Shown piece after piece: positions 25,862 through 35,123 of a stretch of DNA of 64,000 nt. Both the position numbers and the translations under genes were made by a program. The notes below the pieces were generated by a model, which saw only the letters and a program-made list of their open reading frames with translations, was not told the origin of the DNA and did no database searches. Numbering within the stretch: the stretch's first letter is position 1; each line of letters starts with the position of its first letter. The DNA comes from Bog-159 sp050008575 (GTDB lineage Bacteria; Acidobacteriota; Terriglobia; Bryobacterales; Bryobacteraceae), in the NCBI GenBank assembly GCA_050008575.1, contig JBEKMJ010000021.1:1-64000 (forward strand). The letters are read 5' to 3'.

Positions 25862-27666
25862 CTAACGAACCTTCCCCGCCGCATTTTCCAAAACCACATT
25901 CCCAATCACCGCCGTATCCACCTTCTCCGGCAGATGCGAGCAAAACCCGATCCCCACATAGAACGGTCCGTCAAAGTGCAAATCGAGCGGTGGACCGAAC
26001 TGGTGCATCGCCTCGCCTTCCAAACTGACAAACAGCGCAAACGAATCGCCATGCTTCTCGATCCCGATGCGCTTGGCCATCACACCCACCAGGCTGTCCG
26101 GATTCGCCCCGCCCGGACGGCCGCGTCCCCCCACCCGATACTCCATGTCCGTCACCCGCGCGCCCTTCTCCGCACGCTGCGCTAAGTGGATCATTCCCAG
26201 CCCGTGCAGCGCCGCGATCGCCTCCTTCGAATCGTCCTCCAGATCCTGACGAATCGCCAGCACCGCCTTGCGGTCGCCGTAGCCGTCCGGGTCCGGAAAC
26301 TCGATATCGGCCGCCAGCGACACATCGCCCGACATCTTCTTCCACAGATACCGGAACTCGTCGCGCGTGTACCAGATGTTATAACCGGCCGAGTTAATGG
26401 TGTACTGCTTCGTGCCTGCGTCGTAAATGCCGCTGCCTGGCGCGAGCGCGCTTCCAATGTCGGACTGCCCCTCGAATATGCCGATCGGCATCTCGAAATT
26501 CCTGCTGGACCTGTGAAAGTCCGCCGGCGGCGCCACCTGTTTGTGCTTCGCCGAACCTGGCTGCGCCCATGCCGGCGCGGACGATGCGCCCGTTGCCGCC
26601 TCGGCGGGATGCGGCGCCGGATCTGCATGCTTCCCCGCGATGGTCCGGATAATGCCGTTCGGAGTGACTTTGCAGACCCGATCGAGTACGGTGATATACA
26701 GATTACCCGCGCCATCCAGTGCACCTTCATCCCGCTGCTTGCCAGTGCGGCGCTCGTGGCCGGACCTCCGTCTCCGGGGAAAGCCATACCCCCGCCCGCG
26801 GCCGGCGTCACCGCCCCGCTCTGGTCCACTCTCAGTATCCGCCCTCCCTCCGCTATATAAATGTTCCCGCCTCCGTCCACCGCGATAGACTCCGGTCCCA
26901 ACCCCGCGGGGATGGCTGGTCGGTTCGCGCCCACGATGGTTCTAACCATGCCGTCCGATCCCACCCGCAGCAGGCGCGTATCGCCCGCCACGCCGGTTTG
27001 CGCGTCGCCTTGGTCCGCGATCAGCAGGTTGCCCGCCAAGTCCAAAGCCAGGCCCTCCGGAACCGTCAGGTGGACCGAAGTCGCCGCGCAGCTCTCGCAC
27101 ATCGACGCGCCGCCGCCCGCGACCGTGCCGATCGTGCCGTTAGTAGCTATCTTGCGCACCCGTCCGATAGTCCGGCCCCGTCCTCCGCTGTTGACGCCGA
27201 TGTAGACGTTCCCTGCGGCGTCTACCGCCACCGATCTTGGCCAGCACAACTCCGCCTCCGCCGCCGGACCGGAATCGCCCGCATTGCCGCATTTTCCAGT
27301 GCCCGCGATGGTCGCGATCGTGCCGTCCACCGCCACCTTGCGCACGCGATAATTGAGTAAGTCCGCGGTGTACAGGTTGCCGGACTTATCGAAAGCGATG
27401 CCCGTGGGCATGTAAAGGCGCGCGCTGGTAGCCGGTCCTCCATCCCCGGAAAATCCTTTCTCGCCAGTCCCCGCGACGCGCGTCAACGTGCCGGTCGTGG
27501 CGTCCAACCGCACCACCGCATTGTAGTCGTGCAGGGAAAGGAAAACGTTGCCCGCCGAATCCACCGCGATGCCGAATACCCTATCCAGCCGCGCGCCAAG
27601 CGCGGGAACGTTCTCGGGCACCTGCGCCCATGCCGCCATCGCCAAAAGGAATCCGGCCACGCGCAT
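25862..27666 (-). pseudogene. NHL-repeat protein with DUF1349-like C-terminus, interrupted by a frameshift
   Basis: The first part (27,666 to about 26,730) encodes a short signal peptide and six NHL-like repeats (e.g. GIAFDKSGNLYTADLLNYRV), ending in GDGGPATSAALAS. Near 26,725-26,735 the correct frame shifts: the other frame continues GALDGAGNLYITVLDRVCKV and TPNGIIRTIAGK, then an Ala/Pro linker. It ends with a roughly 200-residue domain (IWYTRDEFRYLWKKMSGDVS, GIGFCSHLPEKVDTAVI) resembling lectin-like DUF1349 modules. Both halves look intact, so this is one indel in a recent pseudogene or a sequencing error. The full protein would be about 600 residues and extracytoplasmic. Confidence 0.8.
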
Positions 27667-27689
27667 AACTCAGCATACATCCCGGCTTA

Positions 27690-27730
27690 GTGGGGCAGGC
27701 TCGCAGCCTGCGGCGGCCTCGTAGGCCGCC
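27690..27730. repeat. Short palindromic repeat
   Basis: GTGGGGCAGG then AGGCTCGCAGCCT and CGGCCTCGTAGGCCG. It lies between the NHL gene start and the carboxylesterase gene. It is almost identical to the copy at 42,705-42,746. Confidence 0.85.
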
Positions 27731-27771
27731 ATCGCCCGCCACCTGATATAACGGTACAAAGGAAAAGCACC

Positions 27772-29487
27772 ATGCTCCCCAAACAAAATCTCGTCCCGAG
27801 TAGCCGCCGCGCCTGGATGAAGGGCGCTACCGCCCTCATGGGAGGCATAGCCGCCGCCGATGTGGCCGCCCCCTTAGCAAACGCCGCGCGGCCCCGTGAA
27901 ACCACCAAGACCGCCCCGGACGCAATCGCCGTTAGCGACACGCAGAACGTCGTCGAAACCGCCGCCGGCAAGGTTCGCGGCTTCTATCGCAACAGTGTCC
28001 ACATCTTCAAGGGCATTCCCTATGCGGCCTCCACCGCCGGCAAAAACCGCTTCATGCCCCCGCTGCCCCCCCAGCCCTGGACCGGCGTGCGCAGTTCCCT
28101 CTACTTCGGCAAGGTCTGCCCTTTCTTTCCGCGCACCGGCTGGAACAGCGACGAGAACGCCTTCATGTTCCAGTGGAACGACGGCCAGCCCGGCGAAGAC
28201 TGTCTCCGCGTCAACATCTGGACTCCCGGCATCAACGATAACCGCAAACGTCCGGTGATGGTCTGGCTGCATGGCGGCGGCTTCTCCGCTGGCTCCGGCC
28301 AGGAGTTGCTCTCCTATGACGGCGAAAATCTCGCCCGTCGCGGCGACGTCGTGGTGCTCTCCCTCAACCATCGCCTCAACACTTTCGGCTTCTTGAATCT
28401 GGCCGAATTCGGCGGCCCATACGCGCGCTCCGCCAACGTCGGCATGCTCGACCTCGTCGCCGCCCTCCGATGGGTCCGCGACAACGTCTCGAATTTCGGC
28501 GGGGACCCGTCTCGCGTCATGATCTTCGGCCAATCCGGTGGCGGCGGCAAGGTCGGCGCTCTGATGGCCATGCCTTCCGCCAAAGGATTGTTCCACCGCG
28601 CCGCCATTCAAAGCGGATCCATGCTGCGCGTGGCGGAGTCGGCGGATACCGCCAAACTCGCCGCCGCCGTGCTCCAGGAGCTGTCCATCTCAAAAGCGGA
28701 TGTGGCCCAAATCCAGGACGTTCCCGTGGAGCGTCTGCTGGGCGCCGCCCTCGCCGCGCAGCACAAGCTCTCCCCGCCGCCTTCCGGCCCGCCGGATTTC
28801 CGCCGCATGGCCCGCTCGCTCGGCTGGTCGCCCTGCGTGGACGGCGCCGACATCCCGGCCCAGACGTTCGACCCGCGCGCCCCTGAAATTTCCGCGGATG
28901 TGCCCCTCGTCGTCGGTACCGTGCTCAATGAGTTCGTCAATGGCATCGACCATCCGGACGCGTTTTCCCTGACCGCCGGACAGCTCTCCGCGCGCATCGC
29001 CGAGCGCTACCCAGGTAAGGCCGCCGAGATCGTCGACGCGGTTCGGCAAACCCATCCGCGGGCGCGGCCCTTCGAACTGTATTCGATCGTAATGGCGTCC
29101 TCGGTGCGCGGCAATGCCGTGAAGCAGGCCGCGCTGAAGGCCGCGCAGGGTAAAGCGCCGGCGTATCTCTACTGGTTCACCTGGCAGACGCCGGTGCTCG
29201 ACGCCAGACCCATGGCCTTCCACTGCGCGGAGTTGAGTTTCTGTTTCGACAACACCGATCGCTGCGAAACCATGACCGGCGGAGGCCCGCGCGCCCGCGC
29301 GCTAGGCGCAAAGATGAGCGACGCCTGGATCGCCTTTGCGCGCACCGGCGATCCCAACCATGCCGGCCTTCCCAAGTGGTCCGCCTGCGACGCCGGGAAT
29401 GTCCAAACCATGATCTTCGACGACCGTTGCGAGGTGCAGAACGACCCCGACGGAGCCGCCCGCCGCCTCCTGGAGTCACTCGGTTAG
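27772..29487 (+). CDS. Tat-exported type B carboxylesterase/lipase
   Basis: 571 residues. The N-terminus has a twin-arginine signal (SSRRAWMKGATALMGG, then ANA). The alpha/beta-hydrolase core shows EDCLRVNIWTPG, the oxyanion-hole motif HGGGFSAGSG, and the nucleophile elbow FGQSGGGGKV, in which Gln and Gly replace the common GESAGG. The acid is probably Glu in TVLNEFVNG, and the His lies in AFHCAELSFCFDN. It would hydrolyse esters outside the cytoplasm; the substrate is unknown. A palindromic repeat follows the stop immediately (29,489). Confidence 0.88.
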   Translation: MLPKQNLVPSSRRAWMKGATALMGGIAAADVAAPLANAARPRETTKTAPDAIAVSDTQNVVETAAGKVRGFYRNSVHIFKGIPYAASTAGKNRFMPPLPPQPWTGVRSSLYFGKVCPFFPRTGWNSDENAFMFQWNDGQPGEDCLRVNIWTPGINDNRKRPVMVWLHGGGFSAGSGQELLSYDGENLARRGDVVVLSLNHRLNTFGFLNLAEFGGPYARSANVGMLDLVAALRWVRDNVSNFGGDPSRVMIFGQSGGGGKVGALMAMPSAKGLFHRAAIQSGSMLRVAESADTAKLAAAVLQELSISKADVAQIQDVPVERLLGAALAAQHKLSPPPSGPPDFRRMARSLGWSPCVDGADIPAQTFDPRAPEISADVPLVVGTVLNEFVNGIDHPDAFSLTAGQLSARIAERYPGKAAEIVDAVRQTHPRARPFELYSIVMASSVRGNAVKQAALKAAQGKAPAYLYWFTWQTPVLDARPMAFHCAELSFCFDNTDRCETMTGGGPRARALGAKMSDAWIAFARTGDPNHAGLPKWSACDAGNVQTMIFDDRCEVQNDPDGAARRLLESLG

Positions 29488-29488
29488 A

Positions 29489-29515
29489 GTGGGGCAGGCT
29501 TCGTAGCGCAGGCCC
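29489..29515. repeat. Truncated palindromic repeat at the edge of a decayed region
   Basis: Starts with GTGGGGCAGGCTTCGTAG two bases after a stop codon. The closing CCTGCCCCAC is missing, so the copy is broken where the degraded mobile region begins. Confidence 0.65.
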
Positions 29516-29590
29516 GTGGCCAGCCAGCGGTCTCTCAGGCCGCCAGCGCGCGTCTTTGTCATACCCCGTTGTGGCCGGCGCTCCGCGCGG

Positions 29591-29860
29591 GTGCAATCCG
29601 TCATTGACATATACCGGAGCGCGAGCCGGACGATCGCTGTCGTGGAGACGGAAGAGTTCCTGGCCGACGTGCCGCGCGTACTTTCCGAAGACGAACATGA
29701 CGCTCTCATTTTGTACGTCGCCCAGCAACCCGAGGCGGGTGTTCTTGATGGCGATTTACGCGGAAAACGTGCAGACCGGTTTGTCGGCGACCCAGCGGAC
29801 GGACGTCGTCTGGCAACTGCGCAGTGCGCAACAGGCGCGCGACTGGGCGAATGGTAGAAA
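29591..29860 (+). pseudogene. Remnant of a HigB/RelE-like toxin gene
   Basis: The first frame encodes AVVETEEFLADVPRVLSEDE and HDALILYVAQQPEAG, the usual N-terminus of HigB-type toxins. From about 29,738 another frame encodes VFLMAIYAENVQTGLSATQ and RTDVVWQL, matching the C-terminal part (FLLAVYAKNEKADL type). The central portion containing the RNase-fold core and basic residues is deleted and the frame is shifted. It is therefore not functional. An antitoxin fragment follows in the normal toxin-then-antitoxin order. Confidence 0.75.
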
Positions 29861-29881
29861 GGGCGCGGCCGAGTTACTTAT

Positions 29882-30010
29882 GTGCGCGTGCCGCACGTCG
29901 ACGTCCGAAAGCTTCGGGCCAAGATCGGGTTAAGTCAAACGCAGTTCGCCGCGAAGTTCGGTTTTTCGCTGGATTCGATTCAAAACTGGGAACCGGGCAA
30001 TCGCCAAGCA
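29882..30010 (+). pseudogene. Truncated HigA-like (XRE) antitoxin
   Basis: From a GTG at 29,882 the sequence VDVRKLRAKIGLSQTQFAAK and FGFSLDSIQNWEPGNRQ is the XRE helix-turn-helix of a HigA antitoxin. It then breaks off, and the frame runs without a stop into integrase-derived DNA as far as 30,649. The long open frame is thus a chance fusion of remnants rather than a real gene. Confidence 0.72.
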
Positions 30011-30039
30011 TTTTCCGCGGAAGACGAAGCTCAACCCCC

Positions 30040-30275
30040 GTTCCGTCGTGCAACGAGTGTCGGCGCTACGATCCCTTTTCGTGAAGACATTGAAGCGTCA
30101 TTACATGCTGGAGCACATCCCGTTTTCCAAACCATGGCAGTACGGCGGCTTCCGATCGCGCTGAGCCAGGAGGAGATGTGCCAACTCATCGATTCCGCCA
30201 GCAACTTGCTAAACCGTACGATGCCGATGACGCTCTATTCGACCGGGGTTCGACGAGCCGAGTTGTGCCGTCTGC
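30040..30275 (+). pseudogene. Remnant of a tyrosine-type site-specific integrase
   Basis: The first frame encodes RVSALRSLFVKTLKRHYMLE and HIPFSKPW. After a shift near 30,130 the next encodes RRLPIALSQEEMCQLIDSAS, then MTLYSTGVRRAELCRL, containing the box I Arg. This is the join of the core-binding and catalytic domains of an acidobacterial-style integrase. Everything beyond box I is lost. A tRNA 3' fragment follows six bases later. Confidence 0.75.
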
Positions 30276-30280
30276 ACCGG

Positions 30281-30313
30281 CGGTCACTGGTTCGAGTCCT
30301 GTCGCGCCCACCA
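30281..30313 (+). repeat. Orphan tRNA 3' fragment, possible att remnant
   Basis: GGTCACTGGTTCGAGTCC followed by TGTCGCGCCCACCA has the shape of a variable loop, T-arm, acceptor strand and CCA, with one mismatch in the T-stem. No 5' half is present. It resembles a tRNA-Ile-type end, but the identity is uncertain. It follows the integrase remnant. Confidence 0.6.
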
Positions 30314-30754
30314 TCGTCGTCAAGCAGGTACGATTCACCGCTCGGGGGTCGCGACTTTCTCAACGGAATGCGTCGCCGGCTTCATCATGCCGCTTCGCGC
30401 CAACCGCCTCTAGAGAGGCGCCCAATGCGCCGCCTTCTGCCAATGTTGCATGCCGGGAGGTCCGTGCCTATCGGGCGCAAACAACTCGGAAGCAACTCGG
30501 AAGCAACTCGGAAGTCGATGGCTTCCGAGTGCTCAGCCGGTTCAACTCCTCGCTCGTGTGGCACTCCAGTACGGACGGCCGGGGCCGTAACCAGGGGCAG
30601 AACCCCCCAAAGCCTTGGGGGGTGGGATTTATCCCGCGCGGGGCTTTAGCCCCGCACTTCGCAAATCGACAGGTTGGCGAGTGGGTTTCCGGAGAGCCAC
30701 GTTCAACACTCAATTTAAACTCAGATGAGACATCCACGCGGCGGGAAATTATGC
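30314..30754 (+). other. Non-coding, degraded stretch with a triple 11-base repeat
   Basis: No credible gene. It contains three exact copies of CAACTCGGAAG (30,482-30,514). It also has a hairpin CCCCCCAAAGCCTTGGGGGG (about 30,603-30,622) followed by the palindrome GCGGGGCTTTAGCCCCGC (about 30,639-30,656), which could end transcription entering from the left. Confidence 0.6.
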
Positions 30755-30783
30755 TTGACAGCGCGGCGTGGCCGGATTAACAT
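30755..30783 (+). promoter_or_regulatory. Strong sigma-70-like promoter ahead of the DNase II operon
   Basis: TTGACA (30,755-30,760), a 17-base spacer and TAACAT (30,778-30,783). The start point near 30,790 would give a leader of about 270 bases before the first gene at 31,063. I see no credible gene in the leader. Confidence 0.65.
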
Positions 30784-31062
30784 CTTGAGGTGGTCGTCCA
30801 ACATCGTTTTATTCATTAATATACCGGACAAGGCAGAGAATCCGACAATGAATGACATCAAAACGATTGGCATATTGGGCAACAAATCGAGATCCTTCCG
30901 GCGGAACATCCGCCGAAATCGTCAAGAACCGGATTTCCCCAAATGGAGTCCCATACGGCGCGGCCAGTTCCAGCGGCTCAAGGTTGGCCCATGCTACAAA
31001 TCGAGTTTCCGGCCGCGGCGATCCAACGAGTTGTCTGACTCACAACAACAAGGAGAAAGAAC

Positions 31063-32187
31063 GTGCAACTTAGCGCGATGGGCGATGACGGAAAGCCGGT
31101 GGATTGGTGGTTCATGTACAAAGTGGCCGGAAAGTCCAAGACGGCCGACGGAAGCAAAGAGAAGGGAACCGAGTACGTTTACTTTGACGCCCATACGCCG
31201 GAGAGCGGCAAACTCACACTTTCCCCGGATCGGGTGGACACAGATGGAGCGCTGCCCAACACACTGAAGCAATTGTATGGCGAGGAAGGTGCGTCCACCC
31301 AGCACCTCGGCTGGTTTTTCTACAACGACGAGAACCCCGTCAACGGCAAAGTCAATGGCTCGCGCGGCCACACCAAGGGCGTCCTGGCCTTCGACCTCGG
31401 AAGCAATACCGCCTTCTGGCTGGTGCAGTCCACGCCCAAGTTTCCCCCGCAAGGCCATTACGGTTTTCCGTCCACAGGCATGCCCAACGCGCAAACCCTG
31501 CTCTGCATTACCTTGCACGATGCCGGTGTGGCACGGTCCATCGCGGGCCAGATGTACGCGGCCCAGCAGCCCAATGTGTATCTGGCTTCGAAGGTTCCCG
31601 TTGAGTTGGAAAATGAGCCAGGCGATCCGCGCGTGGAGTTGATGCGGAATCAGGTGGCCGCCGGCACTACGCCTGTTACAGCTACGGTTCCTTTCAACTC
31701 CAAGGCCGGCCTGAAATTCATGTCCATAGCCAAGAACAAGTATTGGGACCTGGATTTCTACAACGATTTAGTGGGACCCAGCCTGCACGATAACCTGGAC
31801 GTGGAAACGTGGGAGCACGGCAAAACGCCGCCCTCGCTGGACAGCGACAAGATTCACACGGTTGTGGATATGACGGGGATCGATCTCACGCCGCTGGGAA
31901 TCGACATCTCCTGGCCCGAGCCGGACGACCATGCCAAGCTGGCTATTTCCGCCAGGAGCGAAGTGACTCACTACGTTTGCATCGGCGACATGAATTTCAC
32001 GGTGGCGATGCGCAAGCGCAGCGGAGGGACGGTGGCCTTCCAATGCGAACCGCTTTGGGCCAGCATTTCGGCGATTCTCGTGGGCGTTACCACGCACCTC
32101 AAACCCGGATCGAAAGCTGAGAAGATGCAGGCGGCGCGCCAGTCCAAGAGCGCGGCGCAGGCTAAAAGCACAACGAAGAAGGCCTAA
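31063..32187 (+). CDS. Bacterial DNase II homologue
   Basis: 374 residues from a GTG with AAGGAGAAAG upstream. The whole chain aligns by eye with animal DNase II. It has the N-terminal GDDGKPVDWWFMYKV; the first HxK motif in SRGHTKGVLAFD (His103, Lys105); FWLVQSTPKFPP; YGFPSTGMPNAQTLLCITL; and the second HxK motif DDHAKL (His290, Lys292), followed by CIGDMNF. The two HxK motifs form the phospholipase-D-like active site that cuts DNA without metal, leaving 3'-phosphates. Unlike the lysosomal enzymes it starts at the equivalent of the mature N-terminus and has no signal peptide. The tail is Lys/Ala-rich. It is the first gene of a seven-gene operon. Confidence 0.9.
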   Translation: MQLSAMGDDGKPVDWWFMYKVAGKSKTADGSKEKGTEYVYFDAHTPESGKLTLSPDRVDTDGALPNTLKQLYGEEGASTQHLGWFFYNDENPVNGKVNGSRGHTKGVLAFDLGSNTAFWLVQSTPKFPPQGHYGFPSTGMPNAQTLLCITLHDAGVARSIAGQMYAAQQPNVYLASKVPVELENEPGDPRVELMRNQVAAGTTPVTATVPFNSKAGLKFMSIAKNKYWDLDFYNDLVGPSLHDNLDVETWEHGKTPPSLDSDKIHTVVDMTGIDLTPLGIDISWPEPDDHAKLAISARSEVTHYVCIGDMNFTVAMRKRSGGTVAFQCEPLWASISAILVGVTTHLKPGSKAEKMQAARQSKSAAQAKSTTKKA

Positions 32188-32189
32188 CC

Positions 32190-35123
32190 ATGAATCTGAT
32201 TTCCGCCGCCAGCGAAAGCAGCCCCATACTGACTCGACGCACTGACGTTGCGGCACAACCCTCTTTTTCGCCCGCGGCGGTTCTCCCTCCAGTCAATTGG
32301 TCGGCTATGGGCCAGGTGGCGCCCGTACGGGTCCCCATTGGCGCACGGAAACCGGAAGATGCTTTACCACTCGCCGATGTCGTGATCCTCACATGGACCA
32401 GCGCCGAGTGGTTTGCGCTGGACCACGTCTTCCTCAACAGCGGGGCGCCCGGTTCAATTAACGATCACTCGTGGAGGACAACTTGGCTGCCGTATAGCCG
32501 CGGAGCCTCGGCTTACACGGCGGATCCCGGCTCGGGCAGCCTGTGGGGTTCGTTTCAATTAGTCGAGATCGCGGACCTGTCCGGCCGGCCCTGGCGCGTG
32601 CTGCTGTTCAAGTGCAATTCCCATCTGGCTCACCCGCCTTGGATCGAAGGTCTTACCGCGATGCTGCGCGCGATCCTGGAAGACGCCAAACCGGACCGTA
32701 TCTACACGATTGGGACCGCGGGCGGTGCGCGGTTGGACCAGCGGTTGGGCGATTCCGTCGTTACCAACTCCGCCCTGCTCACTCTGCAGCGGCCCCAGAA
32801 CACGGTCGATCCCGATAACGGCAACATGTACCGCTGCCCGACTTGGTTTCCGCCGCCGGCGCTGATAGACGATGTGGAGCGCACTCTCTTATACCGGATG
32901 AACCAGGCCGTGACGGAGCAATCCCTGCAAAGTCTCTTCGCGCAACTGAAAGCGAAACATCCCGACGACCAGGGTCTCGCGGAACTGACACTCGCGGACT
33001 TACTCAACGATGCCATCCTGCCTGAGTCTCTCGGCTCGCCCAAAGTGTCGGCTCTAAGAGACACGCCTCTGCTTACAACCGACTTTTATTACATCGCCGG
33101 AGGCGACAGCGCCGATGCCTATGCGTTCCTGGAGATGGATGACGCCATCATCGGCCGCGAGGCCAACCGGCTGGGCGTACGGTTCGCGTGCCTGCGAAAT
33201 ATTTCGGACCCGGTGGTGCCCAAGCTCTCGAAAAAAAGCGCGCCAATTTCCGATGGCGTGCGCGCCGATTGGTCCGGGTTGATTTACACTACTTTCGGCA
33301 CGCTAACCAGTTACAACGGCGCTCTGGCCACTTGGGCCACCATCGCCGGCGAAGGCAGGGCCGGTTATAATCCTCCCCGCGAAAGCCCGGTTCCGGATCC
33401 GGACGACCCGCTGGAGGTTAAGCTCGCTTTCCAGGTTCGCGCTTGCGGCACTTGCTCCTTCTTCTGGCCCACTGAAAGAAACCAGCAGCCCTATGGGCCA
33501 TACACGGCTTTCGATTTCGACGTCAACGTACCTTATCCAGCCACACCCGGCGCGGGCCCCGGACCTCAACCCTGGGTCACCGGGCGCACCCGTCCGCCTT
33601 CCTTCCCCAACGGCGAAGTCATCGATGGTTGCCGCAAAGCGCCCATCATGACCATAGGCATCAATCCAAATCTGACCGCCTTTCTGCCTGGGCAGACGGG
33701 CGCCGCGTGGTGTTACCCCAACTTTTCCTCGGACAACGATACGAACGCCTGGGCCAAATACGCGTGGTACTACCGCTACCGGTCGGTTTATCAGGAGCGG
33801 TTTACGTTGGATTTCGCCAAGAATTTCATTTTGGCGGAAGGCCGAATCTACGCCACCCGCAACGGCTATGTGGTGTCGGGCAACCGTCCCGACGACAATC
33901 CGGCTTGGACCCTAACGGTGCGCTATGAAGGCGACGCGGCCGACACCGTCTTATCGCTGCCCGGCAAACTCGGCGATTTTCCTTACGTCATGCTCTTCGA
34001 CGCTTACCCGCCTAACAACGCGTTCAAGGCGGGCGATGTGATCGCGGGCCGCGTGGCCGTCCCCCAAGGCATCCAGGCTGAAGTCATGCAGCAGCAGCAA
34101 GGCTACTACATGCAGTTTGTTCCGGTGCTCCAGCAGTTACAGGATACCCTTCACCGGGACGGCCATCCCAGTGCTTCGCTGCGCATTGGCGAGGACGTCT
34201 GCCAACTCGATATGGTGGCGTGCGCCTCGCCGCATTGGAACGCGGGCTTTCTGGGCGGATCCAAGGAAAGCATCGCCAAGATCGTGGACAATTGCGTGAG
34301 CCACAACGCTTGGGCGATCAAGCAGATGGTCCAGACGCGCCCGGCCATCCTCTATATCGTGAGCGTGCAGAGTTGGAACATGTTCCACGCGAGCTTCGGC
34401 GCGCATGTGCGCCGCGACCCTCCGCTGTCCCAATACCCAATTGACAACGATTTCACCCTCCTGCGGGAAACGGTCGATCCCGAACATCCGGCTTTTATCG
34501 ACTTTGACGCGACTATCGACGGGCAGCAATACAAGAGCCGCACGCGTCTGGTCGTTACACCGCATTTCTCCTACAACACCAACTTCCTGCCACAATATCG
34601 TATAAGTCCAGCGCAGTGGCAGATCCTTCAGCAGACCGAGCCGGGCTTGGTAAACGCATTGACCGCCGCTAATGGCTTTACCATCGTGCCGCCGGACCCG
34701 AAGTACCCGAACAGTTACCTCGTCGTGCAGCTCCCGGCCGACGCAACCAGGGCCGCCGTAGTGCGCGCCTGGCTGCAGCAGCAGTTCCCGTCCGCGTACG
34801 AGGCGCTGCAGCCGGATTATTACGATCCGCATGCGATGATGGCGTCCGTGCTGGAGGGTATGTACTCACAGGGCGTGCTGTCGTGGAAGGACAAAGGCGA
34901 CGGCACGGGTTACTTGGATCGCACCGAGGGAGCCTGCCGGTTCTGTGTCAACCGGCATTGGCAATTTCCCAACGAGTGCCGCTACAGTAAGACACAAGAG
35001 CCCCCGCCGCCTTCGGGTTTTCTCGAAAAGGTGGCCGAGCGGATTGTCGCAACCGGGAAACCCGACCATCCAGCAGGGCAAAGTCTCTTGAATCCACCCA
35101 TCCCCACCGAAGGACCGATATGA
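32190..35123 (+). CDS. Nucleoside-phosphorylase-like protein with a UDG-fold-like second half
   Basis: 977 residues, two bases after DNase II. Residues about 50-400 resemble the PNP/UDP phosphorylase superfamily: DVVILTWTSAEWFAL, RIYTIGTAGGARLDQRLGDS (the phosphorylase GTaGg motif), and FLEMDDAIIGREANRLGV where family members have the ribose-binding Glu. The second half opens with CGTC, then IMTIGINPN, VACASPHW, a Cys before a helix, and ILYIVSVQSWNMF. That order resembles uracil-DNA-glycosylase-like proteins (GINPG motif, N-x-P-P strand, Cys-containing helix), but this is only a fold-level suggestion. Further Cys near the C-terminus (CRFC...C) could bind metal. No signal peptide. It overlaps the next gene by four bases. 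Confidence 0.7.
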   Translation: MNLISAASESSPILTRRTDVAAQPSFSPAAVLPPVNWSAMGQVAPVRVPIGARKPEDALPLADVVILTWTSAEWFALDHVFLNSGAPGSINDHSWRTTWLPYSRGASAYTADPGSGSLWGSFQLVEIADLSGRPWRVLLFKCNSHLAHPPWIEGLTAMLRAILEDAKPDRIYTIGTAGGARLDQRLGDSVVTNSALLTLQRPQNTVDPDNGNMYRCPTWFPPPALIDDVERTLLYRMNQAVTEQSLQSLFAQLKAKHPDDQGLAELTLADLLNDAILPESLGSPKVSALRDTPLLTTDFYYIAGGDSADAYAFLEMDDAIIGREANRLGVRFACLRNISDPVVPKLSKKSAPISDGVRADWSGLIYTTFGTLTSYNGALATWATIAGEGRAGYNPPRESPVPDPDDPLEVKLAFQVRACGTCSFFWPTERNQQPYGPYTAFDFDVNVPYPATPGAGPGPQPWVTGRTRPPSFPNGEVIDGCRKAPIMTIGINPNLTAFLPGQTGAAWCYPNFSSDNDTNAWAKYAWYYRYRSVYQERFTLDFAKNFILAEGRIYATRNGYVVSGNRPDDNPAWTLTVRYEGDAADTVLSLPGKLGDFPYVMLFDAYPPNNAFKAGDVIAGRVAVPQGIQAEVMQQQQGYYMQFVPVLQQLQDTLHRDGHPSASLRIGEDVCQLDMVACASPHWNAGFLGGSKESIAKIVDNCVSHNAWAIKQMVQTRPAILYIVSVQSWNMFHASFGAHVRRDPPLSQYPIDNDFTLLRETVDPEHPAFIDFDATIDGQQYKSRTRLVVTPHFSYNTNFLPQYRISPAQWQILQQTEPGLVNALTAANGFTIVPPDPKYPNSYLVVQLPADATRAAVVRAWLQQQFPSAYEALQPDYYDPHAMMASVLEGMYSQGVLSWKDKGDGTGYLDRTEGACRFCVNRHWQFPNECRYSKTQEPPPPSGFLEKVAERIVATGKPDHPAGQSLLNPPIPTEGPI

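Noticed and set aside
29882..30649. 255-codon protein with an XRE domain
   Set aside because: It is a chance fusion of an antitoxin fragment, an integrase fragment in mixed frames and non-coding DNA.
30848..31267. Small gene in the leader of the DNase II operon
   Set aside because: The open frame overlaps the DNase II start in another frame, has no Shine-Dalgarno and no recognisable family; the leader is better treated as untranslated.
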